Source: a virus. From it: a DNA stretch of 38,453 nucleotides. The notes under the pieces are model-generated. The model did no database searches. It was not told where the DNA came from and saw only the letters and a program-made list of their open reading frames with translations. Below are positions 29,211-35,906 of the stretch, piece after piece. The stretch is taken from IMG/VR virus record IMGVR_UViG_3300046689_000435, positions 1 through 38,453 of that record. One strand, written 5' to 3'. The position numbers were made by a program, and so were the translations under genes. Each line of letters begins with the position of its first letter. The stretch's first letter is position 1.

Positions 29211-29413
29211 GGCTTCTTCTTCAGCGCGTTGATCGCCCGGTTGATGGTCGCCCGGGTGACGCCGAGCTCGCGGGCTACCGCGGCTTGGCTGCCGAGTTCG
29301 GCTTCGCCGTCGAGTAGGGCCTGGGCCCGTTCGGCGGTCGCTGCTTGGTACGCGAGCTGGGCTTCGTCCTGCTTGCGAACGGCGGCGTCATGGCGCTCTC
29401 TCCACGTAGTCAC
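29204..29413 (-). CDS. Small helix-turn-helix DNA-binding protein
   Basis: 69 residues from GTG at 29413 with AGGAGGG upstream. The first 45 residues form a long amphipathic, Ala/Gln/Glu-rich helix (coiled-coil-like), followed by QAAVARELGVTRATINRAIN, a clear helix-turn-helix like those of resolvases and small regulators. Probably a dimer that binds DNA. Its own promoter (29450-29479) is overlapped by two 14-base repeats, which suggests autoregulation. Confidence 0.75.
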   Translation of the reverse strand: MTTWRERHDAAVRKQDEAQLAYQAATAERAQALLDGEAELGSQAAVARELGVTRATINRAINALKKKPV

Positions 29414-29449
29414 GTCCCTCCTAGTACCGGAGGCGGGGCCTGTCCCACA

Positions 29450-29493
29450 ACTGTAAGCAGGGGTGGCGACGCCTGTCAACAGGGGTGGCGACG
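29450..29493 (-). promoter_or_regulatory. Strong candidate promoter with two operator-like direct repeats
   Basis: Minus strand: TTGACA (29479-29474), 18-base spacer, TACAGT (29455-29450), aimed at the HTH gene. The 14-base word CAGGGGTGGCGACG (plus strand) occurs at 29459-29472, within the spacer, and at 29480-29493, just upstream of the -35 box, 21 bases apart. A protein on both sites would block RNA polymerase. Confidence 0.65.
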
Positions 29494-30129
29494 TCATGAC
29501 GCCTTGCGCAGATCGTCCTGCGCGATCTTCAACCGCACCCACACGCCCGGCGGGTAGGTAGAGCCGCACCACGGGCAGAAGATGATCTGCGCTTCCTCCG
29601 GCCGCCGCAGCGGCCCCCGGCAAGGCTCCCCGTCGTGCACGGACGGGCACGGACCCATCCGGTGCGACAGGTCCGGCTCGCCGACGATCGTCCGCACGTC
29701 ATCGAACAGGTCCCGGACCTCCCGGGCAAAGTCGCCAGCAGCCGGCCACTCCCGCGTTGCCCACTTGAAGTGCTTCTGCAGGCCCTTCACGGCCGCCTTC
29801 ACCTGCGCGGTCTGATCGCTGGGCAGCACGGGCACGGTGCGCCCCATGGCGTCGAAGAGCGCCTGGTGCCAGCCGGACAGGATCGCGAACGCGGCGAACT
29901 TGGTGTCGTCGCCGAGCGAGAGGGCCGGCGAGTGCGCGGCCCGGCTGCCGCGCCGGCCGTCCAGGCTCTTGGGCCAGTTCGAGCGGAGCGGTCGCACCGC
30001 CTCCCACAGTTGGTCGTACAGGTCCGGCAGCAGCTCCAGCCGATCCCGGGTGTCCGCCGCGCAGTTGGCGCACAGGTAGGGCCAGCCGTCGGCGGCCGAG
30101 GTGGCGGTCTCGCACAATTCGCAGTTCAC
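29494..30129 (-). CDS. Hypothetical protein with zinc-ribbon-like Cys pairs at both ends
   Basis: 211 residues from GTG at 30129 with GAGGAG six bases upstream. N-terminal CELC and CANC pairs form a likely zinc ribbon. The middle is helical (KAAVKGLQKHFKWATREWPA, REVRDLFDDVRTIVG). The C-terminus has CPSVHDGEPCRG and CPWCG, a second ribbon. Proteins of this form occur in Streptomyces phages and elements. Binding of nucleic acid or protein is possible; no function is known. Confidence 0.65.
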   Translation of the reverse strand: MNCELCETATSAADGWPYLCANCAADTRDRLELLPDLYDQLWEAVRPLRSNWPKSLDGRRGSRAAHSPALSLGDDTKFAAFAILSGWHQALFDAMGRTVPVLPSDQTAQVKAAVKGLQKHFKWATREWPAAGDFAREVRDLFDDVRTIVGEPDLSHRMGPCPSVHDGEPCRGPLRRPEEAQIIFCPWCGSTYPPGVWVRLKIAQDDLRKAS

Positions 30130-30296
30130 GCGCGCTCCTCAAGCTGCTTGACGCGGTCGACGGCGGCCTGCGCTTTGGCCAGGGCGCGGTCGGCCTTCCG
30201 GCGGTCCTTGATGCCCATCACCCACCAGGTGGCGGCGATGAGCAGCTCGGCGCCGACGGCTCCGAGGCAGATCATGTTGGCGTCGTGTGCGTTCAC
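30126..30296 (-). CDS. Small membrane-anchored coiled-coil protein
   Basis: 56 residues from GTG at 30296 with AAGGAGAG six bases upstream. A hydrophobic span (MICLGAVGAELLIAATWWVM) is followed by a charged helix (ADRALAKAQAAVDRVKQLEE). Overlaps at both ends (GTGA) tie it to its neighbours. No family recognised. Confidence 0.55.
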   Translation of the reverse strand: MNAHDANMICLGAVGAELLIAATWWVMGIKDRRKADRALAKAQAAVDRVKQLEERA

Positions 30297-30484
30297 GGCT
30301 GCTCTCCTTCAGGTTCGGGTGTAGCTACACGGCGGGGGTTGGCTTGGGCGCGGAGCTTGGCGGCGTGACGGGCGGCGAGGCCGCGGCGGCGGGCGGCTGA
30401 TAGTTCCTCGCGCCGGCGCTTCGCGGCCTGGATCTTCACGCGGGCCGCCTCGACTTTCGCGGCCACCACGTCATCGACGTTCAC
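30293..30484 (-). CDS. Small basic helical protein
   Basis: 63 residues from GTG at 30484, with GGAG six bases upstream and GTGA overlaps at both ends. Very rich in Arg, Lys and Ala (VEAARVKIQAAKRRREELSA), probably nucleic-acid binding or coiled coil. Its end contains the second GTGTAGCTACAC palindrome. Confidence 0.5.
   Translation of the reverse strand: MNVDDVVAAKVEAARVKIQAAKRRREELSAARRRGLAARHAAKLRAQANPRRVATPEPEGEQP
30319..30330. promoter_or_regulatory. Palindrome GTGTAGCTACAC, copy 2
   Basis: Exact 12-bp core shared with 29197-29210. Here it encodes the Val-Ala-Thr region near the end of the 63-residue protein. Confidence 0.35.
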
Positions 30485-30855
30485 GGTCGGCTCCGTGGCG
30501 GGCGCAGCGTCGCCTTCGGGTCGGCCTCGGTGACGTAGAGCGGGGCACCGTAGGCATCGGTGCGGCCGAGGATCGGCAGGGCGTACCCGTCGTCCTGGAC
30601 GGCGAAGCCGATGATCTCGTCCGTCTCGCCGTCGGCCCAGGAGAGCGTCCAGCCGGCGCCGGGCAGCGCACCGACGAACGGGCGGTCGGCCATCTCAAGG
30701 TTTTGGAAGTCGTGCTCGGGCAGGTCGCGAACGCCCACGCGGCGCCCGCTGCTCGCGTCGATGATCAGGGCGTCGCCGTAGTCGTCCCAGCCGACCACGG
30801 GTTCGACTCGGTAGGGCTTGAAGATGGCGTTCCATCCGGTGGGGGTGACGTGCAT
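30481..30855 (-). CDS. Hypothetical protein, first gene past the origin region
   Basis: 124 residues, ATG at 30855 with GGAGATC upstream. A beta-rich, acidic protein: VEPVVGWDDYGDALIIDASS, GRRVGVRDLPEHDFQNLEMA, and EIIGFAVQDDGYALPILGRT. No family recognised. It follows the repeat array at 30924-31127, whose sites may control it. Confidence 0.6.
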   Translation of the reverse strand: MHVTPTGWNAIFKPYRVEPVVGWDDYGDALIIDASSGRRVGVRDLPEHDFQNLEMADRPFVGALPGAGWTLSWADGETDEIIGFAVQDDGYALPILGRTDAYGAPLYVTEADPKATLRPPRSRP

Positions 30856-30923
30856 TTCGATCTCCGGCGGGGGTGTCGTTGGGGGTTGGGTTGAGTGCCG
30901 TCTGCGGGGCCGTTGGGGCGGGG

Positions 30924-31127
30924 CTGTCCCACCTGTCCCCTCCCTAAGGAGAGGAGGGGACGGGACAGGTGGTCCGACGTGCCCTGTCCCCAACCTGTCC
31001 CCGACCTGTCCGGGACAGGTCTGACCTGGGGTTTTTCATTAATCTGTCCCCGGATCGGGGACAGGTGGTTCGTCCCATTCCTCCTGTCCCGTCCCGTCGA
31101 GGGTCGGGGACAGGTTTGGGGACAGGT
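30924..31127. repeat. ori: Iteron-like array and AT-rich patch: candidate replication origin
   Basis: At least 12 copies of GGGGACAGGT or its complement ACCTGTCCCC, some shortened to CTGTCC. Complement sites begin near 30924, 30932, 30982, 30993, 31004, 31044 and 31083; forward sites begin near 30962, 31013, 31057, 31106 and 31118. Two pairs are inverted repeats (31003-31021 and 31044-31064). In the middle, 31031-31043 (GTTTTTCATTAAT) is strikingly AT-rich. The array starts inside the end of the RepA-like gene. Iterons plus an AT-rich melting site beside initiator genes is the standard plan of an initiator-driven origin. Confidence 0.7.
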
Positions 31128-32217
31128 GATCTGGGGCTTTTGTCTGTCCTCGTCGGAGCTTCGCGACGTCGGACAGAAGTTCGTTTCGAGCCTGGATTCC
31201 GAGGCGCGCGCACTCGGTCCGGAGCTTGTCGCGCCCCCAGTTCGCGGGGACCTTCTCGGCATCCAGGCGGGCGGCGACTTCCTCGGCACGGGTCTTCTGG
31301 CCGGCCGCCACGCGCTCCTGATCTATGGGGTCGAGCTTGACTAGGACGATGGAGGTCACCGGCGAGCCGTCCTCCTTCGCCTCCCCGGCCAGCATGATCT
31401 GGTGGAGGCCGAACACGACGTCGTCGAGCTCTTCGTCGTCCTTCTGCTTGCCGGTTTTTAGTGTCACCGTGATGTCCTCCAGGGTCTTGCCCCTGCGCTC
31501 GACCCCGAGTTCGGTCTGCAGGGCGCCCTTCACGGCCGTGGCACCGCGCCCACGGTCGCTGTCGTGACCCGTGTGGTGGACAAGCAGGACGCACGCCCCG
31601 GACGCTCCCCGCAGCTGTTCCATGCGGTCGACCACTCGACCCATCTCGGTGTTCGAGTTCTCCTCGACGCCCACCGTGACCCGGGCCTGGGTGTCCACGA
31701 TGATCAGCGCCGGTTCCATGCGGCGGCACAGCTCGATGAGCACCAGCCACTCAGGGTCCATCGCCTGCACAGGGCGCGGCAGGAACTTCACCCCGGTCAT
31801 GCGACGGCCGTGGTGCTGCTCCCACGCGCGGACGCGCTTGCGGATGCCCTTGATGCCCTCCGCCACCAGGTAGATCACGCCGCCTTGGCTGACCTTCTGG
31901 CCATGCCAGGCCATGCCGGTGCCGACGTGCGCGGCGAAGTCCAGAGTCAGGAACGACTTGAAGGTGCCCGATGCCCCGTACACGCGGGCCAGCGTGTCCT
32001 TGAACAGGACATCGGCGATGATCGGTTCGAGCGCAGGGATGTTGTCGAGGTCGCCGGTGTCGAGGAGTTCGGCTTGCAGCGCCTTCAGCCGAGCCTCGAA
32101 GTGCTCTTCGGACGTCAGCCCCCGCTCGTCTGGTTCGGGCTCCGGCTCGGGCATGGGGGGCACGCTGCCCGCCCACGGGTCGTCTGCCGGGGCTCCCGGC
32201 TCGGCGTAGGTCGTCAC
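31039..32217 (-). CDS. RepA-type hexameric replicative ATPase/helicase (AAA_25-like)
   Basis: 392 residues from GTG at 32217, overlapping the primase stop (GTGA). A proline-rich N-terminus leads into the RecA-fold core: Walker A GASGTFKS (81-88), Walker B LIIVDT (171-176), and LLVHHTGHDSDRGRGATAVK (211-230) with the conserved histidines and arginine of RepA/RSF1010-like ATPases. The last 80 residues are a basic region with helix-turn-helix-like character and then a Pro-rich tail that overlaps the origin repeats. It probably unwinds DNA at the origin with the adjacent primase-polymerase. Confidence 0.85.
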   Translation of the reverse strand: MTTYAEPGAPADDPWAGSVPPMPEPEPEPDERGLTSEEHFEARLKALQAELLDTGDLDNIPALEPIIADVLFKDTLARVYGASGTFKSFLTLDFAAHVGTGMAWHGQKVSQGGVIYLVAEGIKGIRKRVRAWEQHHGRRMTGVKFLPRPVQAMDPEWLVLIELCRRMEPALIIVDTQARVTVGVEENSNTEMGRVVDRMEQLRGASGACVLLVHHTGHDSDRGRGATAVKGALQTELGVERRGKTLEDITVTLKTGKQKDDEELDDVVFGLHQIMLAGEAKEDGSPVTSIVLVKLDPIDQERVAAGQKTRAEEVAARLDAEKVPANWGRDKLRTECARLGIQARNELLSDVAKLRRGQTKAPDHLSPNLSPTLDGTGQEEWDEPPVPDPGTD

Positions 32218-33179
32218 GCGGCCCCCAGCCAACCGACGTTGCCGAGCGCGGACTCGATGGCGTCGTCCATCTCGTTCTCGTCCCGCTGGGCCATCCGACC
32301 GGCGGAGTAGATCTCGGCCCGCATCTCGTAGTCGGTGCACCGCCCGGCGGCGACCAGGTGGGCCGCCGCGGTGGTGACCCGGCAGAGCACCTTGTGACGC
32401 TCTCCCTCGGGGGCGCTGGCGAGCTGCGCGGCGAGGTCGACGATGGTGGCGTGGCCACCCGAGGACGGCCGGTGCTGAGGTCGTGCGACAGCGGGCCGGG
32501 CCGGGCGCGGCTTGGGCATGTGACCGGTGCCTTCGAGGTGGTGGAGCAGCCACCGGGGCGCGGGCAGCGGGTCGAGACTCTCGGACAGCCGTCGGTACTC
32601 GCCGTCCGGCGTGGTGCTGGTCGGCGCGACGATGTAGCTGCCGGCGGCGCGGACGTCGATGAGCCAGCCGAAGGCGCTCTCCGACTTGTTGACGGTGATG
32701 CCGTCCGGCAGCCGCCAGTACAGGTGCAGGCCCTGGCTGGGGGTGCCGACGATCAGCGTGTCGCCGGGGTAGGACTGGCCGTACCGCTCCAGGGCGAGAG
32801 CGAAGACGTCGCCGCCGTCGGTGACGCCCATGCCGTCGTACTCCGCCGGCGGGGGCGTACCGGCCTTGTTGCGGTCGAGGTCGACGACGACCAGGCGGGC
32901 CGGGCCGGTGGCGATCCCGAGGTTCATGTCGGGGTAGCGGCGTGCCCAGTCGTTGATGCGCTCGGGGTCGGTGCTGGCGGCGTGGAAGCCGTGGCAGACA
33001 TCGGCCGGGTGCGGGCAGCTCTCGATGCCCCTGTGGGGGACGTAGTCCGGGGATCGCCTGTCGCACTGCGGGCAGTGCCGCAGCGGCTTCTTCGCGCCCG
33101 GCGTGAGCGGGAAGACGGGCCAGCCTCGGGAGGCGAAGGCGCGGGCGGCCGTGATGCGGCGGCTGGCGTCGGCGCTCAC
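32214..33179 (-). CDS. Bifunctional primase-polymerase (Prim-Pol, AEP family)
   Basis: 321 residues from GTG at 33179 with GGGAGG six bases upstream. GWPVFPLTPGAKKPL opens the domain, a zinc-like insert has Cys36, Cys39, Cys55 and Cys62, then GIATGPARLVVVDLD supplies the catalytic Asp100 and Asp102. TPSQGLHLYW (Ser148, His152) and LIDVRAAGSYIVAP (Asp175) complete the active site. The last 85 residues are a helical PriCT-like domain. It makes primers and can extend them, as in AICE and plasmid replication. It overlaps the ATPase gene. Confidence 0.9.
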   Translation of the reverse strand: MSADASRRITAARAFASRGWPVFPLTPGAKKPLRHCPQCDRRSPDYVPHRGIESCPHPADVCHGFHAASTDPERINDWARRYPDMNLGIATGPARLVVVDLDRNKAGTPPPAEYDGMGVTDGGDVFALALERYGQSYPGDTLIVGTPSQGLHLYWRLPDGITVNKSESAFGWLIDVRAAGSYIVAPTSTTPDGEYRRLSESLDPLPAPRWLLHHLEGTGHMPKPRPARPAVARPQHRPSSGGHATIVDLAAQLASAPEGERHKVLCRVTTAAAHLVAAGRCTDYEMRAEIYSAGRMAQRDENEMDDAIESALGNVGWLGAA

Positions 33180-33400
33180 TTGTCGCCTCCCTGGTTGGTT
33201 TGCTTGTCGCGGATGACGTCGTCCGCGACTTGGGTTGCGGCGCCGATCCAGCGCCGAAGGCAGGAGCGCACAGCGCGGGGACTGGGCTCCTCTTCCAGGG
33301 CGGCCTTCAGGGCGCCAAGGGTGACGTGGAAGCGGGCGCGCGGGCCGACGACGGCGAGGTGCCGTTCGCCTTGCTCGTCCGCTTCGTTCTGCTCGTTCAC
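33176..33400 (-). CDS. Small hypothetical protein upstream of the primase-polymerase
   Basis: 74 residues from GTG at 33400, whose ribosome site is weak; the stop overlaps the primase start. Helical with ALKAALEEEPSPRAVRSCLR, probably a small DNA-binding or regulatory protein. No family recognised. Confidence 0.5.
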   Translation of the reverse strand: MNEQNEADEQGERHLAVVGPRARFHVTLGALKAALEEEPSPRAVRSCLRRWIGAATQVADDVIRDKQTNQGGDK

Positions 33401-33452
33401 GTAGGTGTGCTGCTCTCTGCGCGGGCCCGACGGATGGAGTGGATGCCGGGTG

Positions 33453-33481
33453 CGCGCCGCCGCTTGGGGAGCGGCGGCGCG
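33453..33481 (-). terminator. Terminator ahead of the replication genes
   Basis: CGCGCCGCCGCT (33453-33464) pairs with AGCGGCGGCGCG (33470-33481), loop TGGGG. It lies just past the stop at 33490, separating the early genes from the replication operon. Confidence 0.7.
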
Positions 33482-33489
33482 TCACGGGA

Positions 33490-34059
33490 TCAGCGCTGGG
33501 CCGTAACGTCCACGGGCTGGTTGCCGACGGTGCGCCAGCAGGAGACGAAGCCCTGGGCCGTCTGCTGGGAGACCAGCCAGTCGCAGTAGTCCCCCGAGGG
33601 GTGCCAGTTCCGCTTGCCTTCGTCCTGGTGGTACGAGAGCCAGATGCCGAGGTTCGTCGTGTCGCGCAGGCCGTCCCAGCCGAGTTGGCCGTCGCCTCGC
33701 GCTTCGTCAATGGCGCGCTGCTGCTCCAGGGACAGTCGGTTCTGCTCCTCCGCCCAGGCGTGGGCTCGGACCATCGACCAGTCGAGACGGTGGACGATGT
33801 CGGACAGGAGGACGTACACGCGGGTGGTGGACGTGTACCGAACCGGGATGTGCAGCGCGCCCTTGGGGCCGGTGCTGAGGTTCACGGTCGCGCCCTCGGC
33901 CGGGTCGAGCGGCGAGATGCCGTCGAGTCGCTTGAGGGCGGCGACGATCTCGGCGGCCTGCTCCTCCGGTCCGCTCTCCATCAGGTAGACGCCGGGCAGG
34001 ACCGCGTGCTGCTGGACGAGGCGGGCCGCGAACTGCTTGAAGTGCTTGTTCTTCTTCAT
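33490..34059 (-). CDS. Hypothetical early protein
   Basis: 189 residues, ATG at 34059 with AGGAGG seven bases upstream. Lys-rich start (MKKNKHFKQFAARLVQQHA), then a beta-rich part (ALHIPVRYTSTTRVYVLLSD) and a Trp-rich end (GIWLSYHQDEGKRNWHPSGD). No family recognised. It ends the early transcript at the hairpin 33453-33481. Confidence 0.6.
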   Translation of the reverse strand: MKKNKHFKQFAARLVQQHAVLPGVYLMESGPEEQAAEIVAALKRLDGISPLDPAEGATVNLSTGPKGALHIPVRYTSTTRVYVLLSDIVHRLDWSMVRAHAWAEEQNRLSLEQQRAIDEARGDGQLGWDGLRDTTNLGIWLSYHQDEGKRNWHPSGDYCDWLVSQQTAQGFVSCWRTVGNQPVDVTAQR

Positions 34060-34262
34060 GCCTGCGCCTCCTGGCAGATGGGCCAGCCGAGGCCGGCGGG
34101 AATTTCGGGCTGCCCGGCGAGGGCAGCGGGGGTGTGGCTGCTGCACCGGTGTCCGACGGCGAAGTAGCGGACGTCCTCGGCAGCGCGGCAGTACCGGAGC
34201 TCGGCGCCGATCCAGTGCGAGCAGCTGCCGTCCGTCGGGCGGACGGAGGTGGGCGCGGTCAC
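34056..34262 (-). CDS. Small Cys/His-containing hypothetical protein
   Basis: 68 residues from GTG at 34262 with 4-base overlaps at both ends. Cysteines and histidines (CSHWIGAELRYC, GHRCSSHTP) could bind zinc. No family recognised. Confidence 0.55.
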   Translation of the reverse strand: MTAPTSVRPTDGSCSHWIGAELRYCRAAEDVRYFAVGHRCSSHTPAALAGQPEIPAGLGWPICQEAQA

Positions 34263-34726
34263 CGGCTCGCCTCGGCGGTGTTGCGCAGGAGCGGGCCGAA
34301 GCCGAGCCAGGGGGTGCGGGCGATCCGCTCCGGGTCCGCGTGAGCGGTGCGGCCGTGGCGCTTCAGCCAGTCGGCGATCTCGCGCTTCGTGGCGCGCCGG
34401 CCGCGATCGAAGTCGTCCCACAGCGGGGCCACCGGGTACAGGAACAGGCGGCGGTCGTCGAGGTCGACGACGCGGCCGTGCCGACAGGACAGCGCGACGT
34501 AGTCGAGGCCGTGCCATCGGTGCGCCAGCGCGGCGCGGTCGAGGCCGTCCGCGAGCCCGTCGGAGTCCCCGGTCCAGAAGTAGCAGGCCGTGGCCTCGGT
34601 GCTGCTGGAGACGATGACGAAGCTGGGGCCGAGGTCCAGGGCGTAGAGCTGCGCGAGGGACGCGCTGATCTCCCGCTCGGTGAACGAGCTGCTGGTGATC
34701 TGGTCGAAGGACAGCGTCTCGGTCAT
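34259..34726 (-). CDS. Hypothetical early protein
   Basis: 155 residues, ATG at 34726, overlapping the preceding stop (ATGA). The core is beta-rich (LGPSFVIVSSSTEATACYFW, GRVVDLDDRRLFLYPVAPLW) and ends in a helix ATKREIADWLKRHGR. No known motif. Part of the coupled early operon 35216-33490. Confidence 0.6.
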   Translation of the reverse strand: MTETLSFDQITSSSFTEREISASLAQLYALDLGPSFVIVSSSTEATACYFWTGDSDGLADGLDRAALAHRWHGLDYVALSCRHGRVVDLDDRRLFLYPVAPLWDDFDRGRRATKREIADWLKRHGRTAHADPERIARTPWLGFGPLLRNTAEASR

Positions 34727-34935
34727 GCCGCCACCGCCGTCTGCTCGAGGCGCTGGATCTGCTCATGGGCGTACTGCAGCCGCACGGCGGGGTCCTGGCC
34801 GGTGGGGAAGACGAGGGTGATGCGGCCGTGGACGCGGGCGGACCAGAACAGGAAGCCCTTGGTCTCGTCCATCTCGACCATCTGGGCGTCGTGCTCGGTG
34901 AGCAGGGCTTCCAGCTCGGAGGTCGCGGTCGTCAT
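34723..34935 (-). CDS. Small early protein
   Basis: 70 residues, ATG at 34935, overlapping on both sides (ATGA). Pattern: acidic N-terminal helix (SELEALLTEHDAQM), two strands (FLFWSARVHGRITLVFP) and a helix (AVRLQYAHEQIQRLEQ). No family recognised. Confidence 0.55.
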   Translation of the reverse strand: MTTATSELEALLTEHDAQMVEMDETKGFLFWSARVHGRITLVFPTGQDPAVRLQYAHEQIQRLEQTAVAA

Positions 34936-35216
34936 GCCGTCACCTGCTCGGCGGTGAGCGCGGCGGCGAGGTCGGCGGCCGCCTTCTGTGCCTCGATCAG
35001 GTCGAGGACCTGGCGGGCGGCGCCGGTCGGGTCGCCGGACTCGATGACGACGCGGGTGATCTCCCGCATGGCCTCGGCCTGCTCCGGGGTGGCGCCGTGC
35101 TCGGCGATGCATGCAGCTGCGTTCGTGAGGGCGCGGCTGGTGGTGGCACTGTGGGGGAAGCGCTGGTCTTCGGTGGCCGGCGGCATCATCGACGCCTCGG
35201 GCTCTAGCATGGTCAT
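34932..35216 (-). CDS. Small early protein
   Basis: 94 residues, ATG at 35216 (ATG at 35210 possible). Helical with SRALTNAAACIAEHGATPEQ and GAARQVLDLIEAQKAAADLA. No family recognised. It begins the coupled early chain after the regulator pair. Confidence 0.55.
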   Translation of the reverse strand: MTMLEPEASMMPPATEDQRFPHSATTSRALTNAAACIAEHGATPEQAEAMREITRVVIESGDPTGAARQVLDLIEAQKAAADLAAALTAEQVTA

Positions 35217-35234
35217 AGCGGTGCCTCTGGGCTT

Positions 35235-35558
35235 CTACTTGCTGGTGGACGTGCTGAGGTGCTGCTGGACAGGCGGCGTCGGAGCTGGAACTCCGGCGTC
35301 GTCGTCGTTTCCGATGAGGCCGAGCCACCGCCACAGGTCGACGGTGCGCACGTACTTGGTGCGCCCGAGCTGGACCACCTCGATGGGCATCTCGCCCCTG
35401 GCGGCCAGCTGGTACGCCGTGCTTTCCGGGATTCCGGCGGCTTCGGCGAACGTGCGGATGTCCATGAGCGGCGGCTGGTGGGCGAGGATCTGCCCGATCG
35501 TCCATCCGCGCTGACGAACGACGTCGGTGGCGGCCTGGACCGCCTCGACCGCCGTCAC
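35235..35558 (-). CDS. AlpA/excisionase-type helix-turn-helix protein
   Basis: 107 residues from GTG at 35558 with AGGAGCC six bases upstream and a GTGA overlap with the gene before it. The central part, TFAEAAGIPESTAYQLAARG then VVQLGRTKYVRTVDLWRWLG, is the MerR-like winged helix used by excisionases and AlpA regulators. It may direct excision with the integrase or regulate early genes. It lies across from the integrase operon, where an excisionase would be expected. Confidence 0.75.
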   Translation of the reverse strand: MTAVEAVQAATDVVRQRGWTIGQILAHQPPLMDIRTFAEAAGIPESTAYQLAARGEMPIEVVQLGRTKYVRTVDLWRWLGLIGNDDDAGVPAPTPPVQQHLSTSTSK

Positions 35559-35794
35559 GCCGGCTCCTGCTGCTGCTCGCGCAGGGACTGGATTACCTCG
35601 GCGTACCGCAGGGCCGCCTTTCCGCGAGGGGAACGGGTGCCCCGCTCGTAGCGCCAGATCGTGGACTGATCCACCCCGCACGCTGCGGCGACCTCACCAA
35701 TGGATAGCTGTGCAGCCTCGCGAAGGCGCCGCGCTTCACCGCTGGAAACAGCAGCGCGAACCCACGCCAGGCGCAAGATCTGCGTCTGTGCCAT
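35555..35794 (-). CDS. XRE-family regulator (Cro-like)
   Basis: 79 residues, ATG at 35794. A compact helix-turn-helix: ARRLREAAQLSIGEVAAACG then VDQSTIWRYERGTRSPRGKA, followed by one C-terminal helix. The size is that of Cro-type proteins. It is the first gene leftward of the divergent control region and is coupled to the excisionase-like gene. No ribosome site is obvious; TACAGT stands about seven bases ahead of the start, so a leaderless transcript is likely. Confidence 0.75.
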   Translation of the reverse strand: MAQTQILRLAWVRAAVSSGEARRLREAAQLSIGEVAAACGVDQSTIWRYERGTRSPRGKAALRYAEVIQSLREQQQEPA

Positions 35795-35906
35795 GAGCCG
35801 CACTGTAGCCAATGGGTAGCCATTCGCGCCAGCTTTGGACTGGATGGGCATCCAGATCGCCCCGGACGGCTTGCCGAACTGTTGCCGAATCCGGCAAGAT
35901 GGCCAC
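35795..35906. promoter_or_regulatory. Divergent control region of the lysogeny module
   Basis: Between the Cro-like gene (-) and the integrase-side regulator (+). Leftward: TACAGT close to the start at 35794, with two related GTAGCCA/GGGTAGCCA words at 35806-35823. Rightward: TTGCCG (35871-35876), 18 bases, CAAGAT (35895-35900), ATG six bases later. TTGCCGAA occurs twice (35871 and 35882), and the second makes an inverted repeat with CGGCAA (35892-35897). These are good operator candidates. Confidence 0.5.

Noticed and set aside
30924-31127. CRISPR array
   Set aside because: The repeats are about 10 bp, in both orientations and with uneven short gaps, unlike CRISPR repeats and spacers; iterons or operators fit.
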